Source: JACVRW01 sp963835705 (GTDB taxonomy: Bacteria > Actinomycetota > Thermoleophilia > Solirubrobacterales > Thermoleophilaceae). From it: a DNA stretch of 64,000 nucleotides. Where the stretch lies: the NCBI GenBank assembly GCA_963835705.1, contig CAWIGR010000014.1, forward strand, positions 62,001 to 126,000, written 5' to 3'. The notes under the pieces were generated by a model, which saw only the letters and a list, made by a program, of their open reading frames with translations, did no database searches and was not told the origin of the DNA. Made by a program: the position numbers and the translations under genes. Shown piece by piece: positions 1 to 8,023 of this stretch. Each line of letters opens with the position of its first letter. Within the stretch, counting starts at the first letter, position 1.

Positions 1-66
1 GATGCCGGCGACGAGCACCCAGACGGTGTCGATGCGGCTCAGGGCATCGTTGAGCGTGGGTTCCAT
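1..66 (-). CDS. N-terminus of a membrane protein, possibly an ammonium transporter (partial)
   Basis: Twenty-two codons from an ATG at 66 run off the window edge. The peptide begins MEPTLNDALSR and continues IDTVWVLVAG, a hydrophilic leader entering a hydrophobic stretch. This resembles the start of Amt-family ammonium channels, in which a short periplasmic segment precedes the first helix, but too little is present for a firm call. It is the last gene on the minus strand at this edge, 80 bp past the deacylase stop. Confidence 0.35.
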   Translation of the reverse strand, partial: MEPTLNDALSRIDTVWVLVAGI

Positions 67-145
67 GACCGCATCGTCGGGGGGCGACCGGACGATGTCT
101 TTCGCCCTGTGTACAGACTTGGCCCGGAGGGCCTTGTACGGGTGT

Positions 146-598
146 CTAGGCGCCGACCGCCACGACCTGCGCGCGAATGCAGTCCGCCAGCCTGCGCGGC
201 TCCACGCAGAAGAGGCTGTGCGGATCGCCCGCCGCCGCCCAGATGCGCTCGTGCTCCATGAGCGACTCGTCGAACAGCACCGGCAGGTCGTGTCCGAAGG
301 GCGGCACGCCGCCGATCGCGAAGCCGGTGGCGGCCCGCACCTCGCCCGGGGCCGCCATCCGCACCTCGGCCACGTCGAGCAGGTCGGTGAGCTTGTCCGT
401 GTCGATCCGGTGGCGCCCGCTGGCCAAACAGAGGACCGGGTCCCCGTCCGCGACGAACACGATCGCCTTCGCGATCTCGGCCTCCTGGCAGCCGACCGCC
501 TCGGCCGCCTCCTTGACCGTGCGCGTGGACGCTTTCAGGCGCTCGACCTGCACCTCGAGCCCGAGCTCGCGGGCGCACTCGGCGAGCCTGTCCCTCAT
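146..598 (-). CDS. YbaK/ProX-type aminoacyl-tRNA deacylase
   Basis: A 150-residue single-domain protein of the YbaK/EbsC fold, which hydrolyses mischarged aminoacyl-tRNA (for example Cys-tRNAPro) in trans in the cytoplasm. Typical family blocks are visible: EIAKAIVFVADGDPVLCLAS, then a segment with HRIDTDKL, then ATGFAIGGVPPFGH, which forms the substrate pocket. Length matches the family. The ATG at 598 overlaps the TGA of the upstream WS/DGAT gene as ATGA, so the two are probably translationally coupled although their functions look unrelated. The exact tRNA substrate cannot be read from the sequence. Confidence 0.85.
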   Translation of the reverse strand: MRDRLAECARELGLEVQVERLKASTRTVKEAAEAVGCQEAEIAKAIVFVADGDPVLCLASGRHRIDTDKLTDLLDVAEVRMAAPGEVRAATGFAIGGVPPFGHDLPVLFDESLMEHERIWAAAGDPHSLFCVEPRRLADCIRAQVVAVGA

Positions 599-2025
599 GC
601 CTCGACGCGCTCGCGATCTGGCTCTCGCGCGCCGAGCTCGATCCCGGCGGCCGTGGCCAGCTCGGCCAGCGCCTCCTCGAGGTCCGCGGCGAACTCGTCC
701 AGGTCCCACATCAGGTCGTAGTCGCCGACCAGGCCGAAGTTGATGTGGCCGGCGTACGAGAGCAGCGCCACGCCGAGCGCCTGGTTCTTCGCGAGCGGGA
801 CCATGGGGAACGGGTCGAGCATCCGGCGGCCCAGCAGGTAGAGCGGGAACTGCGGGCCCGGCACGTTGGTGACCACCAGGTTGAAGAAGCGCTGGTGCGC
901 CATCAGCCGCGAGGCCTGCCCCATGATCGTGGAGGGGGCGAACCCGGACAGCTCGGTCATCACCTGGGCGCCCACGGCCTGGCCGCCCGACTTGAGGCCC
1001 TTCAGCTGCTCGCTCACGATGTCGAGCCGGGCGACGGGCTCCTGGCACCACACGGGCAGCGGCGCCATCATCGCCGCGACGCGATTGCCGAGCGCGCCGC
1101 GCTCGACGTCGGCGCGGACACTCACCGGCACCATCGCCTTCAGCTCGAGCCCGTCGGTGTTGCGGCCGCGGCGGCGCAGGTGGCGGCCGAGCCCGCCGGC
1201 CACGACCGACAGCACCACGTCGTTGACGGTGCCGCCCAGCTCGTCCTTGATCGCCTTCAGGTCCCTCAGGTCGGCGCGCACCCAGGTGAAGCGCCGGTGA
1301 GGCCCGATGCCTTTGTTGTAGGGCGAGGCCGGCGCCGGGTTGAGGCCCGCCCACGCCATGGCGCCGACGCCGACCGCGGCATTCCGCACGCCCCCGGCGA
1401 TGCGGCGCGGGCCTCGGAAGACGGCCTTCACCGAGCGGCCGACCTCGCCCGGGATGGTGGCCCGCTCGAGCAGCGCCTCGGCCAGCAGCTGGGCCCGGCT
1501 CGGAAGCGGGCGCGGGAGCCAGCGGCCGCCCGGGTCGGTCGGCGCGGCCGGCTCCGGCGAGGTGTCGAACAGCACCGACATGATGTCGACGCCCGAGATG
1601 CCGTCCACGAGGGCGTGGTGGGTCTTCGACAGCACCGCGAAGCGGTCGTGGTCGAGCCCCTCGACCAGCCAGACCTCCCAGAGCGGCTTGTCGCGATCGA
1701 GCTGCTGGGAGAAGACGCGGCCGGCCAGGTCCTTGAGCTGGCGCTCCGAGCCCGGGGAGGCGAGCGCGGTGGAGCGCACGTGGTAGCGGAGGTTGAAGTG
1801 CGGATCGTCGACCCACTTCGGGCGGCCCTGGCCGAGCGGGACGAAGGCGAGCCGCTGCCGGTAGCGCGGCACGAGAGGCAGCCGCCGCTCGAAGGCCTCG
1901 AGGAGGTCGGCGTAGGGGGGAGGGGGGCCCTCGAACAGCATCACGCCCGCCACGTGCATGTGGGAGGACGCGTCCTCCAGGTGGAGGAAGGAGGCGTCGA
2001 GGCCTGTCAGACGATCGCCCGCCAT
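595..2025 (-). CDS. wax ester synthase / diacylglycerol acyltransferase (WS/DGAT)
   Basis: A 476-residue member of the bacterial bifunctional WS/DGAT family, which transfers acyl-CoA chains to diacylglycerol or fatty alcohols to make storage lipid. It opens with the typical LTGLDASFLHLED block. The catalytic motif HHxxxDG appears as HHALVDG near residue 140, and the C-terminal half carries the family block around NVPGPQFPLYLLGRRM. Length is normal (450-500 residues). Storage lipid synthesis by this family is common in Actinomycetota. It is followed by the deacylase with a four-base overlap. Confidence 0.9.
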   Translation of the reverse strand: MAGDRLTGLDASFLHLEDASSHMHVAGVMLFEGPPPPYADLLEAFERRLPLVPRYRQRLAFVPLGQGRPKWVDDPHFNLRYHVRSTALASPGSERQLKDLAGRVFSQQLDRDKPLWEVWLVEGLDHDRFAVLSKTHHALVDGISGVDIMSVLFDTSPEPAAPTDPGGRWLPRPLPSRAQLLAEALLERATIPGEVGRSVKAVFRGPRRIAGGVRNAAVGVGAMAWAGLNPAPASPYNKGIGPHRRFTWVRADLRDLKAIKDELGGTVNDVVLSVVAGGLGRHLRRRGRNTDGLELKAMVPVSVRADVERGALGNRVAAMMAPLPVWCQEPVARLDIVSEQLKGLKSGGQAVGAQVMTELSGFAPSTIMGQASRLMAHQRFFNLVVTNVPGPQFPLYLLGRRMLDPFPMVPLAKNQALGVALLSYAGHINFGLVGDYDLMWDLDEFAADLEEALAELATAAGIELGAREPDRERVEA

Positions 2026-2041
2026 GGCTGCGTTGAAAGTA

Positions 2042-3097
2042 CTACAGGGTGAGGGAGAGCTGGTCGGCCTCTTCGTCGAGACCTGCTACCCGTACGCCCA
2101 CGAGGCGAACCGGCTCGGCGCGGGTCGAGACGGCGGAGCAGGCCTGCCGCGGTTTGCCAGACCGCTTCGAAATCGTTGACTGCAGCAGGGAGGGAGTGGG
2201 CTCGGGTGACCGTGGAGAAGTCCGCGTATCTCACCTTGATGCCGATCGTGCGGCCTCGTGCTTGTTGCTTCTCGAGCGTCTCGCAGAGCTGCTCGGTGAG
2301 GCGCCGCAGCTCGGGCTCGAGCTGCCCGAGGCCGCGCAGGTCGTGGTCGAAGGTGGTCTCGCGCGACTCGGACTTGGCCAGACGGACGGTTTCCAGTGCT
2401 CGCTCGTCCTCGAACCGGGCAAGGCGCCCAGGTACGGGCCGAGGCGGGGGCCGAACCACTCTGTGAGCTTGTCGTCGGGCGCTGCGGCGAGGGCGCCGAG
2501 CGTCTCGATGCCCTGTCGTTGCAGCCGCTCTGCCGTCTTCGGGCCGATGCCCGGTATGAGGCCGGGGCGGGCCTGCGCGAACCGCTCGCGCGCCTCTTCG
2601 GCGGTGAGCTCGACGAAGCCGTCCGGCTTCTCGGCGTCGGAGGCCACCTTGGCCACGAGCTTGTTGGGGCCGATGCCGATCGAGCAGCCCAGGCCGGTGC
2701 GCGCGGTGATCGAGGCCTTGACGCGCCGGGCGGCGGCGCGGGGGCGCTCGAACTCGCTGAGGTCGAGGTAGGCCTCGTCGAGGCCCACGACCTCCACGCG
2801 CTCGACGTGGTCGTGGAGCGTCTGCATCACCTCGCGCGAGCGGGCGCGGTAGTGGTCGAAGTCGGGCGGGACGAACACGGCCTGCGGGCAGAGCCGCCGC
2901 GCCCGCTCGGCGGGGGTGGCGGAGAAGACGCCGAACTTCCTTGCCTCGTAGCTGGCGGTGGTCACGACCGCGCGGGGCCCGCTGCCGGCGACCACGACCG
3001 GCTTTCCGCTCAGCTCGGGGCGCCGCTGGAGCTCGACGCTCACGTAGAAGGCGTCCATGTCGACGTGTGCGTAGACGTGGGGCCAGTCCTGGCTCAC
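2042..3097 (-). CDS. dinB: DNA polymerase IV (Y family), frameshifted, N-terminus supplied by the inserted element
   Basis: This is a translesion polymerase of about 350 residues. Visible motifs are HVDMDAFYVSVE (metal-binding Asp), the YEARKFGV palm segment, LDEAYLD with the second catalytic acidic pair, and GIGPNKLVAKVAS and IPGIGPKTAERL (HhH). The little-finger domain reads LARFEDERALETV in one frame, and the tail PVRLVGVRVAGL ending LSLTL in another, so two single-base indels lie near 2424 (a CC where CCC is expected) and near 2118. The current start is GTG 3097, giving MSQDWPHVYA before HVDMD. Those ten codons belong to the integrated element; the native 5' end lies at 13461-13488. Whether the product is active depends on whether the indels are real. 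Confidence 0.8.
3052..3067. repeat. attL core, 16-bp direct repeat copy 1
   Basis: CGTCCATGTCGACGTG, identical to 13461-13476. On the minus strand it encodes the H-V-D-M-D codons of the first conserved motif of DinB. The leftward flank is the dinB body and the rightward flank is element DNA. Confidence 0.85.
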
Positions 3098-3743
3098 GTA
3101 TCCAGCGTACGGCGCGTCGAGGACGGCCCCTGAACGGCAGAGGCCGCGCCCGCCGACGCGGCCCCCACATCCCAACTTCCCGATCTGTCCACAACAGGGC
3201 GTTCGCGCGCCCAGGAAGGAAACCGTCATGCCAACGGTCACGCTACGATAGTACGGCGTTCTACGGCCGCACGCAGCCGGCCCGCCGCTCCGATCGCCCG
3301 AGAGCGGCTCGAGTGCCGCGCCTGCGGCTCGCGAGCTCGCCGGCAGGTTCGCGGGCACTGCCGCACCTGGGGCGGGCAAGCTCGTCCGCGTCTACGTCTG
3401 CCGTGCTGCCGGACCCCCGTCGTGTGGAGGTGGCCGCACGCTGATCAGGAGCGAGGCCACGTAGCCGTGGCGGACAACCTGCACTCCCCGGGCCGCAACA
3501 TGGCCCGTGGTGCCCGGATGAGCTGGGCAAGGGCGACACAGCTGACGCGACGTGATTGATGAGGCCCGCCGAGTCACCGATAGCCGCCCCGCGCAGGATC
3601 AGGGGCCGCTCGACTCGGTAGGGGCGGAGAACCGGCGGGGATTAGCTCACCCGCCGCGGTCGAGGGGGTGCGGACCCGAATGCTGGTTGAGGTGCCGAGG
3701 GCTGACAACCCGAGGCGCCCCACGTCCAAAGGGAGGTTCGGAG
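3098..3743. other. element left arm without a convincing gene
   Basis: About 645 bases between the new dinB start and the first supported element gene. Open frames exist on both strands but are Arg/Pro/Ser-rich and lack family resemblance or good ribosome-binding sites. The promoter now driving dinB must lie here on the minus strand, since the native promoter was displaced to the right of 13.49 kb. Confidence 0.4.
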
Positions 3744-4025
3744 TTGAGCTTTCAGTCGAGGCAGAAGAAGCGCAGGTACAAGCGGGTCGAGGCGAAGAAT
3801 CGAGCGGCGAGGCGTGCGCCTGAAACTGCGCGGCGCTGGTTCCTGACGCTGGCGAAGAAGCCTGGCCGGTTCGCGTGCTGTGGCCGACGCTTCGAGCGCG
3901 GCGCCGAGGTGGTCTACCGCCACGAGCCGCGCGAGGTGCGGTGTCTGCGGTGCGCCGACCGGGAGCGGGTGCCGTATCGGCCGTCGATCCGGTGGGAGCG
4001 GGCGAACCGGAAAGCGGCGGCATGA
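3744..4025 (+). CDS. small basic zinc-ribbon protein
   Basis: Ninety-three residues from a TTG at 3744 preceded by a good ribosome-binding site (GGGAGG, about 7 bases upstream). The N-terminus is strongly basic (SRQKKRRYKRVEAKNRAARR). The central part carries paired cysteines, FACCGRRFERG and then EVRCLRCADRE, spaced as in a zinc ribbon. The protein probably binds nucleic acid. Similar short zinc-ribbon proteins are common in actinobacterial mobile elements, but I cannot name a characterised family. It is the first clear rightward gene of the element. Confidence 0.6.
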   Translation: MSFQSRQKKRRYKRVEAKNRAARRAPETARRWFLTLAKKPGRFACCGRRFERGAEVVYRHEPREVRCLRCADRERVPYRPSIRWERANRKAAA

Positions 4026-4153
4026 ATCCGCTGGGGACGAGGCCGGGGGCAATCCATCACCCGCACTCGGAGCGCCCGTGACCCTGGCCACTTCCCGCGA
4101 AAAAAACTCCGTCGCGCGGGTCCCCCACTTCCGAAAGAGAGGATGAGGAGAAT

Positions 4154-4393
4154 ATGAGTTCGATCATCATCGAACCGATGCGGAAGCATGTTGAGTGGTG
4201 GGCAGAACGCACTGCGCGACGGATAATCGCGGGCGACCCGTCCCGCCCGCCATTCGAGCGCGACAAGTTCCTGCAGCGGATCGCAGACCGCCCGGGGGCG
4301 GAGGAGCTGGCCGACAAGTTCGAGACGGCACTGGCTGAGGCGCATGGCAATCCGGCGCGGTTCCGCCGCCGGCTCGAGCGGTTGCTCGGGTAG
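4154..4393 (+). CDS. small hypothetical protein
   Basis: Seventy-nine residues beginning MSSIIIEPMRKHVEWWAERT, with a good ribosome-binding site (GAGGAG a few bases before ATG 4154). It is charged and predicted helical, with no cysteines and no membrane segment. No family was recognised. Its place just upstream of the capsid gene would suit an accessory or scaffold-like role, but that is only positional inference. Confidence 0.55.
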   Translation: MSSIIIEPMRKHVEWWAERTARRIIAGDPSRPPFERDKFLQRIADRPGAEELADKFETALAEAHGNPARFRRRLERLLG

Positions 4394-4553
4394 AATCTCG
4401 TCCTAGTTGTGCTCATGTAGCGTCGCGACGGCAGCGGCGAACGCATAGCCCTACAGACCCCTCGCCGGTTCTCCTGATGGCGGCGGCGGGGCAGCGGCAA
4501 GTGCGGGCCCTACGACTTGACCGACGCGCCTAATTCGAATAAGGCGTGTCGTC

Positions 4554-5652
4554 GTGTCCACACTCACCCGAAGCCAGACCCTCGAACGGGCGCGGCTAGA
4601 CCTGAAGTTCGAGGCAAAGGGCCTCGACACCTACGAGCGGCACCGCCGGGCGCTTGCTGCTCGGCCAGCGCCCTCCCTCCGACTTGTCACTCGGCGAACG
4701 GGCCGCCACCAGTCCCGGGTTCAAGGAGCTGGCGGTCAAGGCGCTCAACGGGAGCGAGAACACACCCGTCCTGCGCGACGACGAGGACGTGCCGCTGGCC
4801 TATATCGAGGACGGCGCCGAGGTGAAGGCGCTGATTACCGGAGTGTCGGACACGTCGGCCGGTGCGTTCGTCACGAACGACCGCGGCACCTATGTGCCGC
4901 AGCCGCGCCGCCGGCTCCGGGTCCTGGATCTGGTGAGGAGCAGCGAAACGTCGGTCGACGCCGTCGAATTCGCCCGTCAGACCACGTTCACCAACGTTGC
5001 CGCCGAGGTGGCCGAAGCCACGTCCACGACGACTGGCACCAAGCCCGAGGCCACGATCGCATTCGAAAAGGTGACGGCTGCGGTCAAGACCTATCCGGCG
5101 TGGGTGCCGGCCACAAGGCGGGCGCTCAGCGACGTGGACGAGGCGCGGCAGGTGGTCGACGGCCAGCTCACCTACGCCGCCCAGCGCGCGCTCGAGGACG
5201 CCGTGGTCGCGGCAATGGTGGCCGACGCTGGCAGCGCCCAAGCGAAGGGCGCCGATGCCACGCCGGTCGCCGCGCTGAAGCTGCTGACCACGCTTCGGAA
5301 CGCCGACATCGAGCCGACCGCGGCGCTCCTGAACCCGGCCGATTACGAGCAGATCAGGACGCTCAGCGGCACCTCGCCGTATCTCTCGGGGCCACCGATC
5401 ACGGTGGGCGACGACGGAGTCGAGCGGCTGTTCGCGATCCCGCTGATCGTGACGCCATCGGTTCCCGACGACACCGCTTTGATCGCGGACATGCAGTCGG
5501 TGGGGGTGTGGATGCGCAGCCTCCAGGTCTACGTCTCGGAGAGCCATGCCTCGTACTTCACGTTCAATTTGTGCGCCATCCTCGCTGAGCTGAGGGCGGC
5601 GTTTGGCGTGCTGGTACCGGCCGCCGTCGGCAAGGTCACCGGGTGGGACTGA
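4554..5652 (+). CDS. HK97-type major capsid protein, probably frameshifted near its N-terminus
   Basis: The product (about 365 residues if both frames are joined) has the architecture of HK97-fold capsid proteins: an N-terminal helical arm (MSTLTRSQTLERARLDLKF), a variable segment, the strand region AEVKALITGVSDTSAGAFVT, the block RRRLRVLDLV, the domain AFEKVTAAVKTYPAWVPATR, and the C-terminal FGVLVPAAVGKVTGW typical of the family. The arm is in the frame opened by GTG 4554, while everything after about 4650 is in the frame opened by TTG 4654, so a one-base shift lies near 4650. Alternatively translation may start at TTG 4654. The stop overlaps the next ATG. No prohead protease or portal gene is adjacent, which is unusual. 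Confidence 0.75.
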
Positions 5653-5966
5653 TGAATCCGCTCGAGACGCTTGAACGGCTGCGCCCTTTTCGCGAACGGG
5701 TCGAGCTGCTCGAACGCAAGCCGCCGCGAGAGCTCGTGGCATCGTTCGACATCATTCGAACCGATGCGCTGGGCCGCCAGGTGGTGGCCTGCCCCGCCGG
5801 CAAGGTCCCGCCGCACTGGCTACAGCTCACCAGCAACGAGCAGGACTCGCTCGTCGTCCCGCCCGAGCCGGCACCCGATGGCACCCTCGAGCCCGGCCAC
5901 TGCGGTTTCACCCCGAAGGGCGTGGTGATGGGCGGATACGTCGAAAGCGACGGCGGTACGTGGTGA
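5652..5966 (+). CDS. hypothetical protein coupled to the capsid gene
   Basis: A 104-residue protein starting at ATG 5652, which overlaps the capsid stop as TGATG, so translation is probably coupled. It begins MNPLETLERLRPFRERVELL and contains a compact segment with VVACPAGKVPPHWLQLTSNE. No transmembrane segment is seen. I do not recognise the family. Capsid-proximal position suggests a head-completion or accessory role, which is inference only. Confidence 0.55.
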   Translation: MNPLETLERLRPFRERVELLERKPPRELVASFDIIRTDALGRQVVACPAGKVPPHWLQLTSNEQDSLVVPPEPAPDGTLEPGHCGFTPKGVVMGGYVESDGGTW

Positions 5967-6268
5967 CCCAGGAGCACTCAGGGCAACCCGACGGCCCAAC
6001 TCCGCCACGGCGGACGAGGAGGCTTCGGCGAGGACCCGAGGAGCAGCTCACGGCCAGCCACAAAGGACTTCGGGTGAACATGGCCACCCGAAGGTGGAAG
6101 CGAGGCAATCAGGGGCAGGTGTGTGCCTTCCCTCCGCACCTGCCCCTGCCTCCAACCAACCAGGGGGGGCGGCTGCGATCACCACGCTCAGACCCCCCAC
6201 GGAACCCCGCACTCGCCAATTTCTCCCCGACGACTTCGCCGATTTCCCCCGTTCCCCCAGGTGACTGA
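5960..6268 (+). CDS. possible small Pro/Arg-rich protein (weak)
   Basis: An open frame of 102 residues from GTG 5960 (or GTG 5963), overlapping the stop of the previous gene and ending in TGATG shared with the HNH gene. The tight overlaps at both ends favour a real gene. The composition (Pro, Arg, Ser) and lack of any recognisable domain argue against. Its second half is low-complexity. Confidence 0.3.
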   Translation: MVTQEHSGQPDGPTPPRRTRRLRRGPEEQLTASHKGLRVNMATRRWKRGNQGQVCAFPPHLPLPPTNQGGRLRSPRSDPPRNPALANFSPTTSPISPVPPGD

Positions 6269-6762
6269 TGGCTAGCAATCACGACCGGCACGGCCAGCAC
6301 CGCTATGGCGGCGTCCACAAGGCGCTGCGGAAGCGGTATGCGCTCCAGGTGAGGGCGGGGAAGGCGGTCTGTTGGCGCTGCGGGCTGCCGATCGCGCCGA
6401 ATCAGGCGTGGGATCTGGGGCACGACGACGACGATCGGAATGCTCATCGCGGCCCGGAGCACCGGCACTCCCGCGACTGCCCTATGGGCGGTAATCGGGC
6501 GACGTTGCCGCGGATGTTGGCTAAGGCCCGCGGCGAGGCGGCGCCCACCCTTGTCCCTCACGATTGCCGCGACGAGTTCGACCCGCGGGGATGCCCGGAG
6601 TGCCGGCGGCGCGACCCGACGCCTGACAACCCGACGACGCGCTGGTCCCGCCATTGGGCCGGGGGCCGCTTCGACCCTCGCTGTCCGGACTGCCGGAGGC
6701 GCGGTTCGGCGTGCGACTTCGCGCTGAAGTGGGCCGCTGAGGAGAGCAGGACGCCTCGCTGA
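6268..6762 (+). CDS. HNH endonuclease
   Basis: A 164-residue protein with a zinc-coordinating HNH fold. Cys35 and Cys38 (VCWRCGLPI) start the ribbon, the metal-site histidine is in WDLGHDDDD (His52), and RGPEHRHSRDCPMGGNRAT supplies the later His, Cys71 and Asn76. A second set of cysteine pairs (CPECRRR, CPDCRRRG) follows. HNH proteins next to capsid genes often assist terminase during DNA packaging (as in HK97 gp74) or act as homing-type nucleases. Here no terminase was recognised, so the role is open. ATG 6268 overlaps the preceding stop. Confidence 0.75.
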   Translation: MASNHDRHGQHRYGGVHKALRKRYALQVRAGKAVCWRCGLPIAPNQAWDLGHDDDDRNAHRGPEHRHSRDCPMGGNRATLPRMLAKARGEAAPTLVPHDCRDEFDPRGCPECRRRDPTPDNPTTRWSRHWAGGRFDPRCPDCRRRGSACDFALKWAAEESRTPR

Positions 6763-6893
6763 CGTTCTGCGTTCGATGAGTTAGCCCGGTCGGGGCGCTC
6801 GCCACCATTCACCGGATGGGAAGGAACTACCTGAGAACCTTAGTTTCCGAACCTTCTGCAAAGAGAGGCTGACCGCCGTCCGCAAAGCGGTGA

Positions 6894-6922
6894 GTGACAA
6901 GTTCTGACTGGGAGCTTATAGT
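6894..6922 (+). promoter_or_regulatory. sigma-70 type promoter of the PqqD-fusion gene
   Basis: GTGACA at 6894-6899, a 17-base spacer, and TATAGT at 6917-6922. Transcription would start near 6929, about 38 bases before the TTG at 6967. The match and spacing are among the best in the window and mark this gene as independently transcribed. Confidence 0.6.
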
Positions 6923-6966
6923 GCCCATGCGCCCGCGAGGGACTCGCCTGGGATAGCCCGGAAGAA

Positions 6967-7602
6967 TTGAGGACGACTTTGGGTTGGATTCGCAGGAAGC
7001 ACGCTGACCGCCGCGCCGCCCCTTCCATCCCTCCCAGCAAGCCGCTAGCCCGATCGGAGGACCTGGTTGTCGAGGAGCTCGGCGACGAGTTGCTCGTCTA
7101 CGACCTGACCACGGATCAGGCGCACGCGCTCGGCCCCGCGGCGGCTCGCGTGTGGCGGGCCTGCGATGGCAAGACCGACGCAGTGGCATTCAGTGTCGAA
7201 CTCGGCCTCGACGGCGAAACGGTCACCCGCGCGCTGGAGGAACTCCGTGAGTGCGGTCTGCTCGACGACGGCTCGAAGCTCGCTCCGGGCATCAGCCGCC
7301 GTGACCTTTCCCTAAGGGTGGCGAAGGTGGGCGGAGCAGTCGCGGCCAGCCCGCTCATCGCGTCCCTCGCCGTGCCCGCACCGGCGGAAGCGCAGTCGCC
7401 GTCGATAGAAACCTGCACTGTTGCAACTGCCTGTGGTTCCCCATGCACCGGCATAGCAGGCTGCGGCTGCTGCCAACTCACCGGTCCCAACCGCCCGGAA
7501 CAGTGCCCAGGTGGGACGACTGGGACAGGTAATTGCTGCTTGCCGCCCGGGGTGTGCCTTGCACGTGGGGGAGCGCCGGGTGAGGATCCGCCGCTCACCT
7601 AA
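6967..7602 (+). CDS. PqqD-like domain fused to an internal Tat-type signal and a cysteine-rich C-terminus
   Basis: A protein of 211 residues in three parts. Residues about 28-102 form a PqqD/RRE-like winged-helix domain (EDLVVEELGDELLVYDLT, then AAARVWRACDGKTD and ALEELRECGLLDD). PqqD-type domains bind peptide leaders in RiPP pathways. Residues 110-142 read like a twin-arginine signal: SRRDLSLRVAK, a hydrophobic run AVAASPLIASLAVP, then APAEA before QS as a cleavage site. The last 62 residues hold ten cysteines (150, 156, 160, 166, 168, 169, 180, 190, 191, 197). The start is TTG 6967, behind its own promoter. No radical SAM, YcaO or protease gene is nearby. Function unknown; it could be a carrier-precursor fusion or an exported Cys-rich peptide. 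Confidence 0.7.
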   Translation: MRTTLGWIRRKHADRRAAPSIPPSKPLARSEDLVVEELGDELLVYDLTTDQAHALGPAAARVWRACDGKTDAVAFSVELGLDGETVTRALEELRECGLLDDGSKLAPGISRRDLSLRVAKVGGAVAASPLIASLAVPAPAEAQSPSIETCTVATACGSPCTGIAGCGCCQLTGPNRPEQCPGGTTGTGNCCLPPGVCLARGGAPGEDPPLT

Positions 7603-7621
7603 GCCAGCGACCTCACTGCCA

Positions 7622-7834
7622 ATGGCGAGCGCGGAGCTAAGCCGCCGCGTCGGAAAGGTCGTCGCCTACCCGCCGCTCTCGGAGATGAGCGACCTCCAGC
7701 GCCGCGAATTTCACGAGGCGCTGCTCGCCGCCGACCGCTTCGAGGATCTGCCCGGGAAATGGCAGGCGGCGATCTTGAAGGCGGGAGCAGAGCCGACCGA
7801 ATCTGCGCGTCGTCGGCAGTTAGGGACGAATTAG
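7622..7834 (+). CDS. small hypothetical protein
   Basis: Seventy residues from ATG 7622, 19 bases after the PqqD-fusion stop. The core reads YPPLSEMSDLQRREFHEALL, then RFEDLPGKWQAAILKAG, a soluble charged helical segment that looks like a conserved small domain of actinobacterial elements. I cannot name a characterised family. No strong ribosome-binding site is seen, so it may be read through from the preceding gene. Confidence 0.5.
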   Translation: MASAELSRRVGKVVAYPPLSEMSDLQRREFHEALLAADRFEDLPGKWQAAILKAGAEPTESARRRQLGTN

Positions 7835-8023
7835 GCCGTGACGCAAGCGGCGAGCCAACCCTCCAGCACCTTCCTCAAGGCGGTTGGGGGACATGCCTAC
7901 GCCGGCCCGGAGGTGGAATTTGGTATCCGACCCCCATTCCATGCTCGCCTCAGCACATTTCTCCGCACAAAGGGAGACCCGTAGGAGTCCGCCCGCCGGG
8001 GAAGGTAGGCCGCTCAGAATTTT

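Noticed and set aside
595..2052. Long rightward open frames opposite the WS/DGAT gene
   Set aside because: Low-complexity His/Arg/Ala-rich antisense frames with no domain; the minus-strand gene explains the region.
3170..3200. TGTCCACAA as a DnaA box and possible replication origin of the element
   Set aside because: A single imperfect copy with no AT-rich region or initiator gene nearby.
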